Part shown: positions 62,301 through 64,000 of the stretch, one piece after another
Position numbering within the stretch: the stretch's first letter is position 1
How the letters are laid out: each line of letters opens with the position of its first letter
Assembly (NCBI GenBank): GCA_031296915.1
Contig: JAVDPC010000003.1
Location: 203,246 to 267,245 of the forward strand
Source: Cerasicoccus frondis
GTDB lineage: Bacteria; Verrucomicrobiota; Verrucomicrobiia; Opitutales; Cerasicoccaceae
Length of the DNA stretch: 64,000 nt
Direction: 5' to 3'
Program-made: the position numbers and the translations under genes
The notes under the pieces: model-generated
What the model was told of the DNA's origin: nothing
Database searches by the model: none
The model's input: the letters and a program-made list of their open reading frames with translations, nothing else

Positions 62301-64000
62301 TGGCGCTATTTGCACCTTGGTGGGCGTTGTCGTGAAATCGACGTCGGCTTGTGCGGTTTGTCCGAAGTCATTGCGCCCCCAAGCAAAGACTTCGCCATTG
62401 TCCGTAAGGGCGATGACAAAGTCGCGACCGGCCTGGATGTCGACCACGTTCTCCAGGATGGTGATGATGGTCGGCGTGCTGTGGTCGCCGACGCTGCCGT
62501 CGCCCAGTTGACCGTAGTGATTAGCGCCCCAGGCGTAGACATTGCCCGACGCCGTCAACGCATAACTGGAGTCGGCTGACGCAACGAGCTTGACGAGGTC
62601 TGCGGGTAAGCCGGTCACCGCAGTGGGAGTCGTGACTTCGGAAACGCCCTCAATGCCCGCTTGGCCGTAGGAGTTATCACCGAAGGCATAGACGAGACCG
62701 GCGTCTAGCATCAGGGAGTGATAATCACCAGTGACCGCACTATCGGAAGTGGCGTTGATCGTTAGCGGGGTGGGGGATGCATTGAAGTCGCCACTGCCGA
62801 GTTGGCCGAAATCATTGGCGCCCCACGTTTGAATTTCACCGGAAGTCAGACGCACCAGGCAGTGTTCGGCTCCAATGTGAATCGAATCGACATCAGTGAA
62901 GCCGGGAATGGTTTCGACTGGGGCGCTCGCTAGATTTTGCAAGGCGGTGAGTAAGTCGCTGGAGCCGCCGAGACGCACCAAGTTGCCGCTGCCATCCACG
63001 GCAAGGATGCCGGCGTGTTCGCCGTAGGCGACTGAGCGAACGCTGCTGAGTAATTGCGTATCGCCCGCCCAGAGCGAGCCGTCAGCACGTTGCTCGAGCA
63101 TGGCTTCTACTGGTTCATCGGCTGGCTCGATGAGCACGTATTCGCCCTCGGGGCCCGCGCCATAAGCATAGGTGGCGGTGACGGCAAAGTCATCATTGAG
63201 TTCCTCGAGCACTTGAGCATAGCCCGTTGGATTGAGGTCATCGATGAGGTAATAAGTTGCGTCGAACTCTTCAGTCTCCTCATTCCAGACAAACTTGGCC
63301 ACGCGATTGCCGTCGCCGTCATATTGATACTGGATATTGCCAGCATTGCGCTGGATCAGACGATCACGGAACTCGTATTCGTCATATGCAGGATCGCCAC
63401 CGGTTGTATGCAGAGCAGTGGTGTTTCCATTGTCGTCGTAGGTATGACTCGTCAGACGATCATTGGCGTCGTAAGCGTAGCCTTCCGATGAAATGCCCGG
63501 CAAAGACGATGTGCGGATTGAGCGATTTAAGTCATTGCCATATGTATATTGAATGTCGCCATTGAGACCGTAGGGATCCAGTGAGACCTTTTCAGACAGG
63601 AGTCGATCCAACACGTCGTAGTCGTAGTCAACGCGACGATTGTTGATATCCGTGACCTTTTGAATATGCCCGCGTTCATTACGGTCATAATGATAATTCT
63701 GAATGGGTGAGCTTGTGTGTTTAACGTCCACATCGGTCACGCGATGGCGGGCATCGTAATTATAGTCGTAGGTTAGCTGCCCGACGATGCTGGACGTCAT
63801 ACGGCTGGCGCCGTCGTAGTAATAGTTAGCGCTAATCGCGCCCTCAGTGAGGCTGCTCAAGCGATTCGCCGCATCATAACCATACGATGCGCTGACGCCG
63901 TCGTTGTTCGATGACGCGATACTCGTTACGTTACCTACATTATCGTAGCCGTAGTTGAGTGAGCCAAAGGGGGTGGCTTTGGATGTCAGGCGCCCGAGTT
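59316..64000 (-). CDS. RHS polymorphic toxin with RCC1 propeller, HINT domain and HNH-like nuclease end (5' partial)
   Basis: The reading frame is open to the right edge, so the N-terminus and secretion signal are off the window. From N to C: RHS/YD repeats (YGYDAANRLSSLTEGA, YDVLDRLLSEKVS, to about 63100), an RCC1-type beta-propeller (about 63090-62200; IQTWGANDFGQLGSGD, VYAFGDNSYGQAG, VYAWGANHYGQLGDGS), RHS core and closing motif (YDAFGNQIRQIGLKPRRLYQ, LYYLRARYYNPNAGRFHSAD, then NNNPLSYHDPSGNF), a 450-residue middle region, a HINT autoprocessing domain (about 60386-59935; CFVAGTLVLSEAG ... WHTYFVADS ... WVHN), and a C-terminal HNH/GHH-like nuclease (VEIHHRNIPQRSGSQ, WNLEPSAPWAHEALDEYRHL). 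Probably a contact-dependent or secreted antibacterial toxin. Confidence 0.88.
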   Translation of the reverse strand, partial: LGRLTSKATPFGSLNYGYDNVGNVTSIASSNNDGVSASYGYDAANRLSSLTEGAISANYYYDGASRMTSSIVGQLTYDYNYDARHRVTDVDVKHTSSPIQNYHYDRNERGHIQKVTDINNRRVDYDYDVLDRLLSEKVSLDPYGLNGDIQYTYGNDLNRSIRTSSLPGISSEGYAYDANDRLTSHTYDDNGNTTALHTTGGDPAYDEYEFRDRLIQRNAGNIQYQYDGDGNRVAKFVWNEETEEFDATYYLIDDLNPTGYAQVLEELNDDFAVTATYAYGAGPEGEYVLIEPADEPVEAMLEQRADGSLWAGDTQLLSSVRSVAYGEHAGILAVDGSGNLVRLGGSSDLLTALQNLASAPVETIPGFTDVDSIHIGAEHCLVRLTSGEIQTWGANDFGQLGSGDFNASPTPLTINATSDSAVTGDYHSLMLDAGLVYAFGDNSYGQAGIEGVSEVTTPTAVTGLPADLVKLVASADSSYALTASGNVYAWGANHYGQLGDGSVGDHSTPTIITILENVVDIQAGRDFVIALTDNGEVFAWGRNDFGQTAQADVDFTTTPTKVQIAPADAIATGETAAYARTSTGDHLIWGGGATIAETLALDGSSLVHGAGKIVTPEPEWRLARYVKDGLGNVRMAVNDEAVLGEVDYDAFGNQIRQIGLKPRRLYQGEEYDPDLELYYLRARYYNPNAGRFHSADPFAGFASDPYSLHKYQYANNNPLSYHDPSGNFAVTNIATAYMALHLTDIYLQEIADLRRWAVLSENYDPYIYKAALGPYLNVAAPEYQNRHGGFADRPERTRDILLAGSELSLVGSFVGQSGLGQVNVGDDTRYLRSTMGGDIFFNVSPDPSYIQGRAEAVIETAMSMVYDLRWSINSGFDPTNKQRTTVGMRDTWGDVSYLHAAIKVMARGNRTPYQGIIYETRSSNGLVAQGKTVALMGMATRHLNASSGGGPLNLWSPKPGGFSLTAENIVNLEDPLNTLMDIVYGPDNSQLAKNKAKLETFVYTYASATAFAVANVDKLAILLVPIVPDAYELLTGKDIIFGEPLSKFDYGFAGAGLALDTIPLVGGLVDFARRGVSFTSNAMSVAKRSMPAIQQTQDLGQYYRRSQNAAQTATHSIKTSDKAKQATVPLADFMQFGGTRVAVNFVKSRAADSTAGLVDLARLSERADSMGEARRAQGINSLLPDARRLPGQGDDVASELIRMDACFVAGTLVLSEAGLTPIEDIKPGEKVWSKSEESGGEAFQTVLQTFETHPYMLVHLEYAVDGQPYEIVGTEIHPIWSITQDEWVDMGNLEPGELIRLSGSGEAITLSVDYEFAEEAPFTTYNFEVDQWHTYFVADSFADQEDAPGIWVHNQSQSAADCAEIIRMVTKRLDGVTDADDELKAIAAIQRLAKNKKWNDKLISQVNDVIQARPVVPNKPKSIANRNLTQEEWRAQNRADRNARDSRTWNTHRKHYWENLGEAELANPSGRFSPTNIARMLEGKAPKIKVRVKHRKTGQILTKDVSVEIHHRNIPQRSGSQTAHEPWNLEPSAPWAHEALDEYRHLGYDLEKIIKGPNSF

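Overview
The window looks like chromosomal DNA of a marine-type member of the Verrucomicrobiota, most likely class Opitutia near Puniceicoccales. This is an inference from protein style: a PEP-CTERM sorting tail, InlB-like B-repeats of the GQRTGGG type, FG-GAP repeats, TSP3-type calcium loops, an unusual sigma-70 factor, and weak or absent Shine-Dalgarno sequences. No rRNA gene is present. One tRNA gene (Ser-UGA) was found.

Layout. 1-9.6 kb is a nitrate/nitrite assimilation and molybdenum supply region: the 3' end of a NarK-type transporter, a PP2C phosphatase/Ser-Thr kinase fusion, a NirB-NirD fused nitrite reductase, a secreted beta-roll protein bracketed by two identical terminators, a DUF4202 protein and modABC. 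9.7-16 kb holds a carotenoid-synthesis-type membrane protein, a DUF4159 protein, a PEP-CTERM protein, a putative outer-membrane protein, a decayed gene and a GAF/SpoIIE phosphatase. 16-20 kb holds trpB, a GNAT acetyltransferase, a palindromic element that supplies the stop codons of two convergent genes, an acidic coiled-coil protein and mnmA. 20-28 kb holds a 1752-residue FG-GAP/B-repeat surface protein, a repeat-rich spacer carrying a decayed copy of the rpsA 3' end, and rpsA itself. 28-39 kb holds a lipoprotein, a solute-binding-domain histidine kinase, a sigma factor, an ExoD-like protein, a His-rich Cu+ ATPase, tRNA-Ser, an IS3 remnant, a YciI-like protein and thrS. 40-48.4 kb is a fructose PTS regulon: a divergent LacI-type regulator, EIIA-HPr-EI, 1-phosphofructokinase, EIIBC and an OprB-type porin, with shared operator-like palindromes. 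48.4-58.3 kb holds a DUF2254 protein, an ABC-F ATPase, a small lipoprotein, pgpA-pgsA, exbB-exbD, an IS630 remnant next to a 5'-truncated acyltransferase/SGNH gene, lrgAB and a divergent LysR regulator. 58.4-64 kb ends with a short tandem repeat and a large RHS polymorphic toxin (RHS - RCC1 propeller - RHS core - HINT - HNH-like nuclease) with its candidate immunity gene; the toxin runs off the right edge.

The most interesting items are: the RHS toxin with an RCC1 propeller inserted before the RHS core and a TAATG-coupled candidate immunity gene; the dispersed palindromic element with perfect 41-bp arms; the decayed rpsA tail copies and tandem-repeat array around the giant repeat protein; and the PP2C-kinase protein between a nitrate transporter and a nitrite reductase fusion that keeps Rieske ligands.
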